Shown here: piece after piece, positions 19,562 through 28,042 of the stretch
How positions within the stretch are numbered: position 1 is the first letter of the stretch
Layout: each line of letters starts with the position of its first letter
From: JAOUEA01 sp963790335
GTDB lineage: Bacteria > Actinomycetota > UBA4738 > HRBIN12
Direction of reading: 5' to 3'
Assembly: GCA_963790335.1 (NCBI GenBank)
Contig: CAWBOB010000001.1
Coordinates: 124,001 to 188,000, forward strand
Length of the DNA stretch: 64,000 nucleotides
The notes under the pieces: model-generated
Database searches by the model: none
What the model was told of the DNA's origin: nothing
What the model saw: only the letters and a program-made list of their open reading frames with translations
Made by a program: the position numbers and the translations under genes

Positions 19562-20455
19562 ATGGAACCGATGCAGGGTCTCACAACCTCTCGGACGCAC
19601 ATGACGATCGCGGCAGTCTCTTCGTTGCTCGGCATCCCGGTACCGACGATCAGGTCGTGGGAGCGTCGGTACGGCTTCCCCGTCCCCTCGCGTACCCAGG
19701 GCAAGCACCGGCGCTACTCGGTCGACGAGATCGACCAGCTCCGCATGATGCGCGACGAGATCACCCGCGGACACTCGGCGAGCGAGGCGGTCGACATCGT
19801 GCGCCGCGACGCGACCGAGGTCCGGCCTCGTTCCGAGCTCCTCGACCGGTTGCTCGAGGCGGCCATGCGCCTCGACCCGGCGAAGCTTCGCGAGACCTTG
19901 ATGACCGGTTCCGAGTCGATGGGCGTCGAGGAGACGATGCGCGCGGTCGCCCTGCCCGCGATGCGCGAGATGGGAAGCCGGTGGAAGGCTGGCGTGTGCG
20001 ACACCGCGCACGAGCACCTCGCCACCGAGGCCGTGCGCGTCTGGCTCGCCCGGCAGTCGGTGATGGCTCCCATGCCGTTTCGAACCTTCCCGCTCGTGCT
20101 CGCGTGCGGACCGAAGGATCTCCACACGATCGGCCTCGAGGCCTTCGGGGTGGTGCTCGCGCGACGCGGTTGGTCGACGCGAACCTTGGGGCCGCTCACG
20201 CCAGTCTCGTCGCTCGTCGCCGCCGTGCAGGCCGCAGAGGCTCGCGGCGCGATCGTGACGAGCCAGCGCAGCGTGACGCGCCGAGCCGCCGTGGAAGCGA
20301 TCGCCGCCGTCGACGCACTGCCCGGCGTCGAGGCGTTCTACGCGGGCGCCGGCTTCGGCCCGGCGTCGGCCCGCAAGGACGTTCCGGGCACGTACCTGGG
20401 CGGCGATGTGGTCGAGGCGGCCGAGATCGTGGAAGCCAGGCTCCTCGGCACCTGA
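19562..20455 (+). CDS. MerR-family regulator with B12-binding domain (CarH/LitR-like photoreceptor)
   Basis: 297 residues: N-terminal MerR winged helix (about 14-80, VPTIRSWERRYGFP), helical cap (about 90-165), then a Rossmann cobalamin domain (about 175-295). Both hallmarks of adenosylcobalamin photoreceptors are exact: Wx9EH (Trp141, Glu151, His152) and DxHxxG (Asp186, His188, Gly191), His188 being the expected lower cobalt ligand. In Thermus CarH the residue after the Trp is His132, which ligates cobalt after illumination; here it is Lys142, so the light-state chemistry may differ. Family knowledge: dark AdoCbl tetramers repress, light dissociates them. No carotenoid genes are adjacent; its 3' neighbour is the convergent corrinoid operon. 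A TTG at 19526 is an alternative start. Confidence 0.85.
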   Translation: MEPMQGLTTSRTHMTIAAVSSLLGIPVPTIRSWERRYGFPVPSRTQGKHRRYSVDEIDQLRMMRDEITRGHSASEAVDIVRRDATEVRPRSELLDRLLEAAMRLDPAKLRETLMTGSESMGVEETMRAVALPAMREMGSRWKAGVCDTAHEHLATEAVRVWLARQSVMAPMPFRTFPLVLACGPKDLHTIGLEAFGVVLARRGWSTRTLGPLTPVSSLVAAVQAAEARGAIVTSQRSVTRRAAVEAIAAVDALPGVEAFYAGAGFGPASARKDVPGTYLGGDVVEAAEIVEARLLGT

Positions 20456-20473
20456 TCACGCGCGCACCCCGCA

Positions 20474-21680
20474 TCAAGCGGGCACGGGGACCGGATCAGC
20501 TGGCGTCATCGCTGACGGTTCGCCCGGCCGCACGAGCCAGCTCAGCACGGCGCCCACCGCCAGCGCCGCCGCACCCGTCGTGAACGACAGGCCGTAGCTG
20601 CCGGTCTGCGTGTAGAACCATCCTCCGGCCCAGGCCCCGAGTGCGGAGCCCGCCTGGTGGGCGGCGGAGATCAGGCTGAGCGCGAACCCCCATCCGCCGG
20701 CCCTGCAGACCGACCGGGTGAGGGAGGTCGTCGGCGGCACCGTGGCGAAGTCGGCGAGACCGAAGAGCGCCGCGAACACGAACAGCGCCGATGACGACGT
20801 GAGCGCGGGCAGCAACAACAGGATGCCGCCGCGAGCCGCGTACGTGAACGCGAGCATCTTGCCGCGATCGAGACGATCGGTCAGCGCGCCCGACACCAGC
20901 ACCCCGGCGACGTTGAACGCCGCGAGGGTCGCGAGCGCCGCCGAGGCGGTCGCCTCGCTGATGTGATGATCGGTGGCGTACGGGATCAGATGCGTGTCGG
21001 TGAGGCCCGTGCTCGTATACCCGCAGATCGCGAACGGGATCAACAGGAACCAGAATCCCCGCGTTCTCGCGATCGACCCCAGGTCGCCAAGGACGCCGCC
21101 GCGCTCGCCATCACGGGCCGGTGGCGTCGAGGGCACCGCGACGACGGCGACGAGGAAGGCGACGGCCACGAGCAGCGCGAGCAGCGCCATCGACGCTCGC
21201 AGCGACACGTCGAGCACCGCGGTCGCCACGGGCAGCACGATCACCTGACCGCCCGCCGCCGCGGCCGTGAGCACACCGAACGCCACGCCGCTGCGGCGAG
21301 CGACGAGGCCGGCCGCGATGTAGCTCATGGTCGACAGCGACGCGAAGCCGGCCCCGGCCGACGCGATCACGCCCGCGCCCAGGATCGCCTGCCAGAGATC
21401 GGTGGCGAGGGCGGCCACCCCGAGCCCGATCGCGCACGCGGCGAGCCCGATCGAGCAGCACCACCTTGCCGCCCACGCGATCGAGCAGGCGCCCGGCGAA
21501 CGGCTGGGACAGCCCCAGCGCCACGAAGCCGATCGCCGAGACCAGCGAGACCGTGGCGCGGTCGGCGCCGAACGCCTCTTCCCACGGCTTGATGAACAGC
21601 CCGAACGATCCGCGGGCGCCGTAGGTGACGATCAGGCCGGCGACCAGGGCTGCCAGGCCCGCCCACACCCTGCGTGACAC
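20474..21680 (-). CDS. MFS transporter (one frameshift)
   Basis: About 401 residues with 12 predicted membrane helices and the MFS loop motif GRLLDRVGGK between helices 2 and 3. It resembles the monocarboxylate/oxalate-formate-antiporter type (YGARGSFGLFIKPWEEAFG in helix 1). The frame breaks at about 21449-21453, after GGKVVLL; deleting one base continues into IGLAACAIGLG. The GTG start at 21680 has a strong GAGGGAGG site. It is the last gene of the corrinoid methyltransfer operon, 34 bp after mttB, so it may import the methylated substrate. Confidence 0.8.
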
Positions 21681-21714
21681 GAGCGCCTCCCTCGACCGCC
21701 GAACGGCGGGTCGG

Positions 21715-23173
21715 TCAGTCTTCCACGAACAGCTCGGGGGCGTCGCGACGGCTCGCCATGTACGCGCTGGAGCTCCTCGTCGATCGCCTGATCGAGGCCC
21801 GGGTCCTCGTACGACTCGAGGAGCTGCTTCCATGCCGTGTTGGCGGCGACCTCGGTGGTCTCCGAGCCCATCGTCTCCCAGGTCGCGAAGTCGGGCGTGT
21901 GGAACAGCGGCGACATGTAGAGCCACTCCTTGAAGTGCTCGCGGGTGTGCGGCGAGGACAGGAACAGCCCGCCGGGTCCGGCTTCCTTCAGGGCGTCGAA
22001 CGCGACCTCCTCGTCGCTGAAGCCGACGCCCTGGGCCTGCACCTGGAACTGGCGGAGCAGCTCGACGTCGAGCGCGAACTTCTCGAACGAGGCGCACAGG
22101 CCGCCCTCGAGCCATCCGGCCGCGTGCAGCACGACGTCGGTCGCGGCGAGGTTCGTGGCCCAGAGCATCATCTGCGTCTCGGCGGCGGCCTGGGCGTCGA
22201 CGGCGGGGCTCGAGGCGAGCCCTCCCCCGCCGCGGAACGGGAGACCGTAGCGCCGCGCGAGCTGCGCCCCCGCGAGCACGCCCCAGACCGACTCCGGCGT
22301 GCCGAACGCCGGCGAGCCCGTGCGCATGTCGGTCACGGTGAAGAACGAGCCGTAGAGGCACGGCACGCCCTCGCGCACCAGTTGGGCGAGGGCGACACCG
22401 CTCAGCGCCTCCGCGACCTGCTGGGCGAGCCCGCCGGCGACGCTGACCGCGCTCGTCGCTCCCGCGAGCAGGAACGGCGTCACCACGATGGGCTGCTTCG
22501 CCTCGGCCCACGCGATGAGCGCGTCGGTCATGCGGAAGTCCCAGATCAGGGGGGAGTTCGGGTTCACGATACCCATGAGCGCCGCTTCGGACTCGATCGC
22601 CTCGCGGCCACCGTGCACGATCTCGGCCATACGGATACCGTCGCGCGCCCGAGGACCGCTGGTGCCGTAGGTCGTGTACGGCTTGTCGGAGTACCGGATC
22701 GCGGAGTACTCCATGTCCATGTGACGGACCTCCATCTGCAGGTCCGTCGCCTCGGGGCCCCCGACCTGCACGCAGTTCAGCACGTCGGTGGCATGGGTGA
22801 GCTTCACCATCGTGTCGTGATCGGCGATGCGGCCGCTGCGGCGCCCTTCGTCGAGGTCGCTCGCGAAGGGCGGACCGCCGACGTTCATCCACACGGGCAC
22901 TCCATCACCGCCACCCACCGTGAGGGAACGCTCGGGGTTACGCCCGCGCAACCGGAACGACGACGGGGCCTTCGCCACCTGGTCCATCACGAACCCGCGA
23001 TCCCAGTAGACGCGTTGCTCGTCGACCTTCATGCCGGCGTCGGCCAACAGCGCGCGAGCCGGCTCGTGCATCACGTCGGTGCCGATCTCCTCGAGGATGC
23101 GCATCGCGGTCTCGTGGACCGTCTCCTCCTGTGCGTCACTGAGGATGCGTGGGGCGTTCTCAGGCTCGAACAT
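21715..23173 (-). CDS. MttB-family corrinoid methyltransferase (non-pyrrolysine type, one frameshift)
   Basis: 485-residue member of the trimethylamine:corrinoid methyltransferase superfamily (TIM barrel). No in-frame TAG occurs, so it belongs to the non-pyrrolysine branch, whose studied members demethylate glycine betaine (MtgB), proline betaine, carnitine or gamma-butyrobetaine. Features include the N-terminal LSDAQEETVHETAMRILEE helix and the glycine-rich FRGGGGLASSP. The frame changes at about 21764-21768; deleting one base gives the ending MASRRDAPELFVED and a stop at 21715. It overlaps the DUF1638 gene by 14 bp. Substrate is inferred only as a methylated quaternary amine or similar. Confidence 0.85.
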
Positions 23174-23777
23174 CGTCGGTCTCCTCCGGTTGCATCAGGG
23201 GCACGAGCAGGTCCTCGAGGGGCTCGATGCCGAGGTCGTGGATCTCGAGCGGCTTGCCCATGAACGTGGCGATCTCGCGAGCCTTCGCCTCCCGCCCCGG
23301 GTCGGGATGCTGGCGCACGAACAGCACGCGGCTGAGGTTGCCGAAGTAGGTCTCGTGCAGCCACGGGAAGCGGTCGAGCCCGAGCCCCTTGACCACCGCG
23401 CGTTCCCAGTTCGTCACGAGCCAATCGGTGAGGAAGTAGATGCCGATGTCGTCCTCGAACCGCCGGTAGATCTCCCCCGCGTACCACTGGAAGCAGTGGA
23501 CCCCCGCAGGGCGAACGGCCGGGTACCGCGACAGCACCTCGTCGAGGCGCCCGCCGGTTCCGCAGTCGCCGTAGACCACGATCACCCGCTCATACCGAGG
23601 AAGCAGGGCCTCGAGCTTGGCCTCGACCGCCGGTGCGATCTCGAGCGGCGTCATGTGCAGGTCGCTCGAGATGCCGTGCACGTCGGCAGCCCAGCCGTGC
23701 TTGTCGACGAGGGCCTTGGTATCGAGCGCGACGGCGCCGCACGCGATGAGCGCCACGCGTGCGCCAGCCGACGTCAC
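23160..23777 (-). CDS. DUF1638 domain-containing protein
   Basis: 205-residue soluble protein with IACGAVA (Cys13) and VVYGDCGTGGRLDE (Cys72) near the N-terminus and a conserved CFQWYAGEIY segment. DUF1638 proteins have no established function but recur next to MttB-type methyltransferases, as here between the activator and mttB with overlaps of 4 and 14 bp. The two cysteine motifs could bind metal or corrinoid; this is speculation. The tight coupling argues for a direct role in the methyltransfer system. Confidence 0.8.
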   Translation of the reverse strand: MTSAGARVALIACGAVALDTKALVDKHGWAADVHGISSDLHMTPLEIAPAVEAKLEALLPRYERVIVVYGDCGTGGRLDEVLSRYPAVRPAGVHCFQWYAGEIYRRFEDDIGIYFLTDWLVTNWERAVVKGLGLDRFPWLHETYFGNLSRVLFVRQHPDPGREAKAREIATFMGKPLEIHDLGIEPLEDLLVPLMQPEETDDVRA

Positions 23778-25660
23778 GGCCGCTCAGCTCGATCGTCTCC
23801 AGCGACGGCACCGGGTCGCACGTCGTCGAGCGGCGGGAACGACACGTTGGCGATGAACCGTTCGTTGAAGTCCTCGACGCCCGAGAGCTCGAGGTAGTCG
23901 ACGAACGCGGGAAGCTCGAACGCCACCCCGCGCTCGCGGAACGAGAGCAGGGCCATCTTCGCGCCCTCGCTCGCCGTGTTGCCGACCGCGCGGATCCGGT
24001 GCACCGCGACCGGCGGCACGAGTCCGAGCACCCGCGCGCCGAGCGGGTCGATGTAGGTGCCGAACGAGCCCGCCAGGAGCACCTCGTCGAGCTCGTCGGC
24101 CGTGAGGCCGCGCTCACGCATCGCGGCCTCGATGCCGGTCGCGATCGCTCCCTTCGCCTGCTGGAGCTCGCGGATGTCGCGCTGCGTGAGCACGATGTCA
24201 TCGGTCAGCGCGAACGCCCGCACGCCCTCGTCATCGACGCGCAGCCGCTGGGCGAGCGGGTGCGACGCCGCGACGGCGTCGTCGGGAGACATCATCATGC
24301 CCCCGTCACTCAGCAGCCCGGCGAGCCGCAGCTGGGCGACGGCGTCGATCAGGCCGCTGCCGCAGATACCGCGGGGTTCGACGTCGCCGCCGATCACCTG
24401 GAGCCGCACCGCGCCGGCGGCGACGTCGAGGGTCACGCCCTCGATCGCGCCTTCGGTGGCGCGCATGCCATGCAGGATCTGACCGCCCTCGAACGCCGGG
24501 CCCGCCGGCGCCGCGGTCGTGACCACACGGTCTTCGTTGCCGACGACGATCTCGCCGTTGGTGCCCACGTCGACCAGCAGCCGGCGCTCGCGATCGCGCG
24601 CGATGCCGGTGGCGAGCATGTCGGCCACGATGTCGGCCCCCACGTAGGCGCCGACCGACGGGAAGAGCACGAGCCGGCCTTCGGGGTGGATCGCGATGCC
24701 GGCATCAGCCGCGCGCAGGTCCTGAGCCTCGAGGAAGGTCGCCGTGAACGGCGAGCGGCCGATCGACTCCGGATCGACGCCCAGCACCAGGTGCAGCATG
24801 GTCGCGTTGCCCGCGGCGACCACCTCGAGCACCTCCTCGCGGGCGATACCTGCGGTCGCACACACGCTTCCGAGCAGGCCGTCGATCGTGGCGATGATCG
24901 CCCTTCGCAGCTCCGCGAGGCCCTCCGGGCCGTGCATCTGGGTGTGGCTCACGCGCGTGAGCACGTCGGCTCCGAACGGAGCCTGCCGGTTGATCGTGGA
25001 CTCCACGGCGGCCGCGGCGCCCGCCCGAAAGTCCATGAGCGTCGCGACCACGGTCGTGGTGCCCACGTCGATCGAGACGCCGAAGAGCCGTTCGGTCGTG
25101 TCACCGGGCTCGACGTCGATCAACCGATCGCCCACGACCGTCGCGGTCATGGTGGTCTCGGCCTCGTCGTCGACGGCGAGCGCGAGCTTGGGAAGCACCG
25201 ACACCTCGTGGGTGACCTCGAGGCCCTCGTCGACGAGCGCATCCGTGACACGGCGGAGCCGGCTGCGTGCATCCTCGAGGGTGGGCGGCGACAGCGTGAG
25301 CAGATGCTTCATCGCGTTCGGCTCGAGCAGCACGAACCGCCCCACGCCCATGGTCGCGGCCTTGGGCACGCTCATGGCGCGAGGCACCTCGACGACCATG
25401 TCCTCCGAGATCTCGCACTGGCACGACAGCCGCCAGCCCTCGTCGAGCCCTTCCGAGATGTGGCGGTAGTCGGCGAGCGTGCGCTCTGCGTGGCCCTGCA
25501 CGACCTGCACCGTGCACTTGCCGCACGTGCCGCGGCCTCCGCACGTCGACTCGATGGGGATGCCCGCCCAGTGCGCCGCGTTGAACAGCGTGGTGCCGGT
25601 CGGCACGTGCGCCGTGGTGCCGCTCGGCTCGTAGGTGACCTGATGCTTGCGCCCGGTCAC
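23774..25660 (-). CDS. Reductive activator of corrinoid proteins (2Fe-2S / ASKHA ATPase, RACo-like)
   Basis: 628 residues. The N-terminal ferredoxin domain has Cys40, Cys46, Cys49 and Cys80, the C-x5-C-x2-C-xn-C pattern of a 2Fe-2S cluster. A linker is followed by the DUF4445/ASKHA ATPase domain, with its phosphate loop at GVSIDVGTTTV (about 194-204) and LVDVGTNGEI. Such proteins use ATP to drive reduction of accidentally oxidised Co(II) to Co(I) in corrinoid proteins. The GTG start lies 1 bp after the stop of the methyltransferase gene. Its presence shows that the operon is equipped for repeated turnover. Confidence 0.88.
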   Translation of the reverse strand: MTGRKHQVTYEPSGTTAHVPTGTTLFNAAHWAGIPIESTCGGRGTCGKCTVQVVQGHAERTLADYRHISEGLDEGWRLSCQCEISEDMVVEVPRAMSVPKAATMGVGRFVLLEPNAMKHLLTLSPPTLEDARSRLRRVTDALVDEGLEVTHEVSVLPKLALAVDDEAETTMTATVVGDRLIDVEPGDTTERLFGVSIDVGTTTVVATLMDFRAGAAAAVESTINRQAPFGADVLTRVSHTQMHGPEGLAELRRAIIATIDGLLGSVCATAGIAREEVLEVVAAGNATMLHLVLGVDPESIGRSPFTATFLEAQDLRAADAGIAIHPEGRLVLFPSVGAYVGADIVADMLATGIARDRERRLLVDVGTNGEIVVGNEDRVVTTAAPAGPAFEGGQILHGMRATEGAIEGVTLDVAAGAVRLQVIGGDVEPRGICGSGLIDAVAQLRLAGLLSDGGMMMSPDDAVAASHPLAQRLRVDDEGVRAFALTDDIVLTQRDIRELQQAKGAIATGIEAAMRERGLTADELDEVLLAGSFGTYIDPLGARVLGLVPPVAVHRIRAVGNTASEGAKMALLSFRERGVAFELPAFVDYLELSGVEDFNERFIANVSFPPLDDVRPGAVAGDDRAERP

Positions 25661-25661
25661 C

Positions 25662-26528
25662 TCAGCCCGCCTTCGCCGCGGCCCGATGCTCGGCGATCCA
25701 CGCCGCACCGAACGTGTCACGCCCGAGCAACAGGTCGGTCGCGAGCAGCGCGGTTCGAACCGGCGCGTGCAGGGGATTCGTGATCGCGGTGTTCATGCCC
25801 GCCATCGACGCCATCGTGAGGAACGCGGCGTCGATGCCCTGACGGTCGGGCATGCCGAACGAGATGTTGGATGCACCGCAACTCACGTTCACCCCGAGCT
25901 CGTCGCGGATGAGCCGCACGGTGTCGAACATGGCCGTCGCGGCGTCGCCGGCCGCCCCGATCGGCATGGTGAGCGGATCGATGATCACGTCGGCGCGATC
26001 GATGCCGTGGTCCGCGGCACGCTCGACGATCCTTCGCGAAGCCGCGAGGCGCGCGAGCGGATCCATGGAGATGCCATCCTCGTCGTTGGCCATGCCGATC
26101 ACGGCGGCACCGAACCGGGCGACGAGCGGCAGCAGCCGTTCCAGCGCATGCTCCTCCGCGGTCACCGAGTTGATCAGCACCTTGCCCTTCGCGAGCGGCA
26201 CCGCCGCCTCGAGCGCCTCCGGCGTCGACGAGTCGATGCAGAGCGGCACGTCGACGACCTCGTGCACGGCCTGCACGACCGCGGACAACATCGCCGGCTC
26301 GTCGAAGCCCGGGATGCCCGCGTTCAGATCGAGCACCGCTGCGCCGGCCTGCACCTGGGCGAGCGCGTCACGCTGCACCGTGGTCATGTCCATGACCTTC
26401 AGCTCCTCGGTGAGCTGTGCGCGCCCGGTCGGGTTGATGCGTTCGCCGATGATGCGGAACGGGTGCTCGTCGCCGATCGCGACCTCGCCTCCGGGACCGC
26501 TCAGCACGGTGGTCGTCACCGTGCTCAC
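25662..26528 (-). CDS. Methyltetrahydrofolate:corrinoid methyltransferase (DHPS-domain, MtgA-like)
   Basis: 288 residues, a single pterin-binding TIM-barrel domain as in MtgA, AcsE and the MetH folate domain. Visible motifs are GERINPTGR (28-36), DLNAG (67-71), CIDSST and GASNISFG. Expected reaction: transfer of the methyl group from the methylated corrinoid protein to tetrahydrofolate (reversible). The GTG start overlaps the corrinoid protein stop by 4 bp (GTGA). A longer open frame continues upstream to 27074, but that is the shadow of the corrinoid gene. It links the operon to one-carbon metabolism. Confidence 0.87.
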   Translation of the reverse strand: MSTVTTTVLSGPGGEVAIGDEHPFRIIGERINPTGRAQLTEELKVMDMTTVQRDALAQVQAGAAVLDLNAGIPGFDEPAMLSAVVQAVHEVVDVPLCIDSSTPEALEAAVPLAKGKVLINSVTAEEHALERLLPLVARFGAAVIGMANDEDGISMDPLARLAASRRIVERAADHGIDRADVIIDPLTMPIGAAGDAATAMFDTVRLIRDELGVNVSCGASNISFGMPDRQGIDAAFLTMASMAGMNTAITNPLHAPVRTALLATDLLLGRDTFGAAWIAEHRAAAKAG

Positions 26529-27178
26529 GTCATGGCCCCGGTGAGCTTCCTCGCGATCTCGACGGCCTCGGGCGCGTTGTTCGCGTAGCCGTCGGCCCCG
26601 ATCTTCTCCGCCCACTCGGGGGTCACGGGCGCACCCCCGACCATCACCAGGACCTGGTCGCGAAGCCCTTCGGCCTCGAGCCGCTCGATCACGCGCTGCT
26701 GGTACGGAACGGTGGTGGTCAGCAGCGCCGAGAGCCCGACGATCTGCGGCTTCAGCTCGCGCACGACCTCGACGATGCGGTCCGCGCTCACGTCCTTGCC
26801 GATGTCGTGCACGTCGAAGCCGCTCGTGCGGAGCATCGCGCCGACCATGTTCTTGCCGAGATCGTGCAGGTCGCCCTTGACCGTGGCGAGCACGACGATC
26901 GCGTCGACCGCGTCGCCTTCTTGGCGCTGAGCGAGCAGGACCGGCTCGACGATCGCGTTGCAGCGCTTGAAGACCTCGGCGCTCGCAACGACCTCGGGCA
27001 GGAAGACCTCCCCGCGCTTCCACATCTCGCCGAGATCGAACATGGCGACGGCCATGCCCTGCTCGAGGATCCACTTCGGATCGGCGTCGGCATCGACGAG
27101 CCGCTGCACCGCCGCCACACCAAGGTCCATGTCGGCGGCGATGAGCGCCCGCTTCAGCACGTCGAGGTCTTCCTGCAT
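26525..27178 (-). CDS. Corrinoid (B12-binding) methyl carrier protein, MttC-like
   Basis: 217-residue two-domain protein: an N-terminal helical cap (about 1-88, with FLPEVVASAEVFKR) and a Rossmann B12 domain. The base-off/His-on motif DxHDxG is GDLHDLGKN, with His105 as the cobalt ligand; SALLTTTVP and VMVGGAPVT complete the cobalamin pocket. It shuttles the methyl group between the MttB-type enzyme and the folate methyltransferase. It is the first gene of the six-gene operon and is preceded by GAGAGG. The divergent TetR gene and an operator palindrome lie upstream. Confidence 0.9.
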   Translation of the reverse strand: MQEDLDVLKRALIAADMDLGVAAVQRLVDADADPKWILEQGMAVAMFDLGEMWKRGEVFLPEVVASAEVFKRCNAIVEPVLLAQRQEGDAVDAIVVLATVKGDLHDLGKNMVGAMLRTSGFDVHDIGKDVSADRIVEVVRELKPQIVGLSALLTTTVPYQQRVIERLEAEGLRDQVLVMVGGAPVTPEWAEKIGADGYANNAPEAVEIARKLTGAMT

Positions 27179-27243
27179 CGCCGGATCCTCTCGGGTCGTG
27201 GTCGCTCAGGAGCTTCCGCTACGGTTGTCGGCGCACGCAGGCT

Positions 27244-27256
27244 TGACCTGAGGTCA
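27244..27256. promoter_or_regulatory. Palindromic operator candidate TGACCT-G-AGGTCA
   Basis: A perfect 6+1+6 palindrome between the corrinoid operon and the divergent TetR gene. It overlaps TTGACC (27243-27248), a plausible -35 box reading toward the regulator. A second, one-mismatch copy lies at 27335-27347, 91 bp away centre to centre. Likely binding sites of the adjacent TetR-type protein. Confidence 0.6.
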
Positions 27257-27324
27257 GGTCTTGCGCGCGCATCCTCGAAACATCATGATGCCAGCGAGCA
27301 GGCACCGAGGGGAGCCCGCATCCG

Positions 27325-28035
27325 ATGTCCGGCATGACCTCAAGTCATCTGCACGCGCCCGCGAGCACCACGGAAGGGATCGGCGTGGTCATCGAACCGC
27401 GAACGCCGCGCAACGAACGAACCCGAGCCAAGCGCGAGCTCATCGTGCAGACCGCGATGCGCCAGTTCGCCGAGCGCGGCTTCCAGGGCGCCAAGGTCGA
27501 GGACGTCGCGATCGAGCTCGGCATCGCCAAGGGCTCGATCTTCCAGCATTTCGGGTCGAAGGCCGGCCTGTTCCTGCAGGCCTACAAGCGGGCGGTGCTC
27601 ACGCTGCCCGCATGGCTCGACGCGCCCGAGGAGGTGCGGGCCGACGGCTTCTTCGCGACCGTGCGCTTCTGGCTCGCCCGCACCGAACACCTGATCAAGG
27701 AAGACTGGATCCCCAATCGCGTCGTGTTGATCGGCAACTACGGCACCGACCTCACGCTCAAGCGGGAGATCAACCGATGGCTCGTGAGCGAGGATCCCTA
27801 CGGCACCCTCGAGTTCGTGGAATGGGGCCAGCAACGCGGCGAGGTCCGAGCCGACGTCGACCTCGAGATCCTCGTGTCGATGGTCGACTGGCTCTCGAAC
27901 TCCCTGCAGGATGCGCTCGTCGCCGAGGAGCTCGATCCCGGGTTGTTCCATCGCCTCGCGAACCAGCCCGAGCGCCAACGCATGCGCGTCGAGGACTTCA
28001 CGGTCCTGCTGGAGAGCGCGCTCGCCCCGCGATAG
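27325..28035 (+). CDS. TetR/AcrR-family transcriptional regulator
   Basis: 236 residues. The helix-turn-helix lies at about residues 35-80 (AMRQFAERGFQGAKVEDVA, then GIAKGSIFQHFGSK), after a 30-residue N-terminal tail. The C-terminal ligand domain is not assignable to a named subfamily. It is divergent from the corrinoid operon, with one palindrome in the gap and a second covering its own codons 4-8, so it probably represses itself and the operon until a substrate binds. GAGGGGAG upstream supports the ATG at 27325. Confidence 0.88.
   Translation: MSGMTSSHLHAPASTTEGIGVVIEPRTPRNERTRAKRELIVQTAMRQFAERGFQGAKVEDVAIELGIAKGSIFQHFGSKAGLFLQAYKRAVLTLPAWLDAPEEVRADGFFATVRFWLARTEHLIKEDWIPNRVVLIGNYGTDLTLKREINRWLVSEDPYGTLEFVEWGQQRGEVRADVDLEILVSMVDWLSNSLQDALVAEELDPGLFHRLANQPERQRMRVEDFTVLLESALAPR
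27335..27347. promoter_or_regulatory. Second operator-like palindrome TGACCT-C-AAGTCA
   Basis: It has the same half-site as the element at 27244 with one mismatch, and lies within the first codons of the TetR gene. The position suits autoregulation or DNA looping with the upstream copy. Confidence 0.45.
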
Positions 28036-28042
28036 CCCGCGC

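Noticed and set aside
21715..23173. Pyrrolysine-dependent trimethylamine methyltransferase
   Set aside because: No in-frame TAG in the MttB-type gene and no pyl genes in view; it belongs to the non-pyrrolysine branch.
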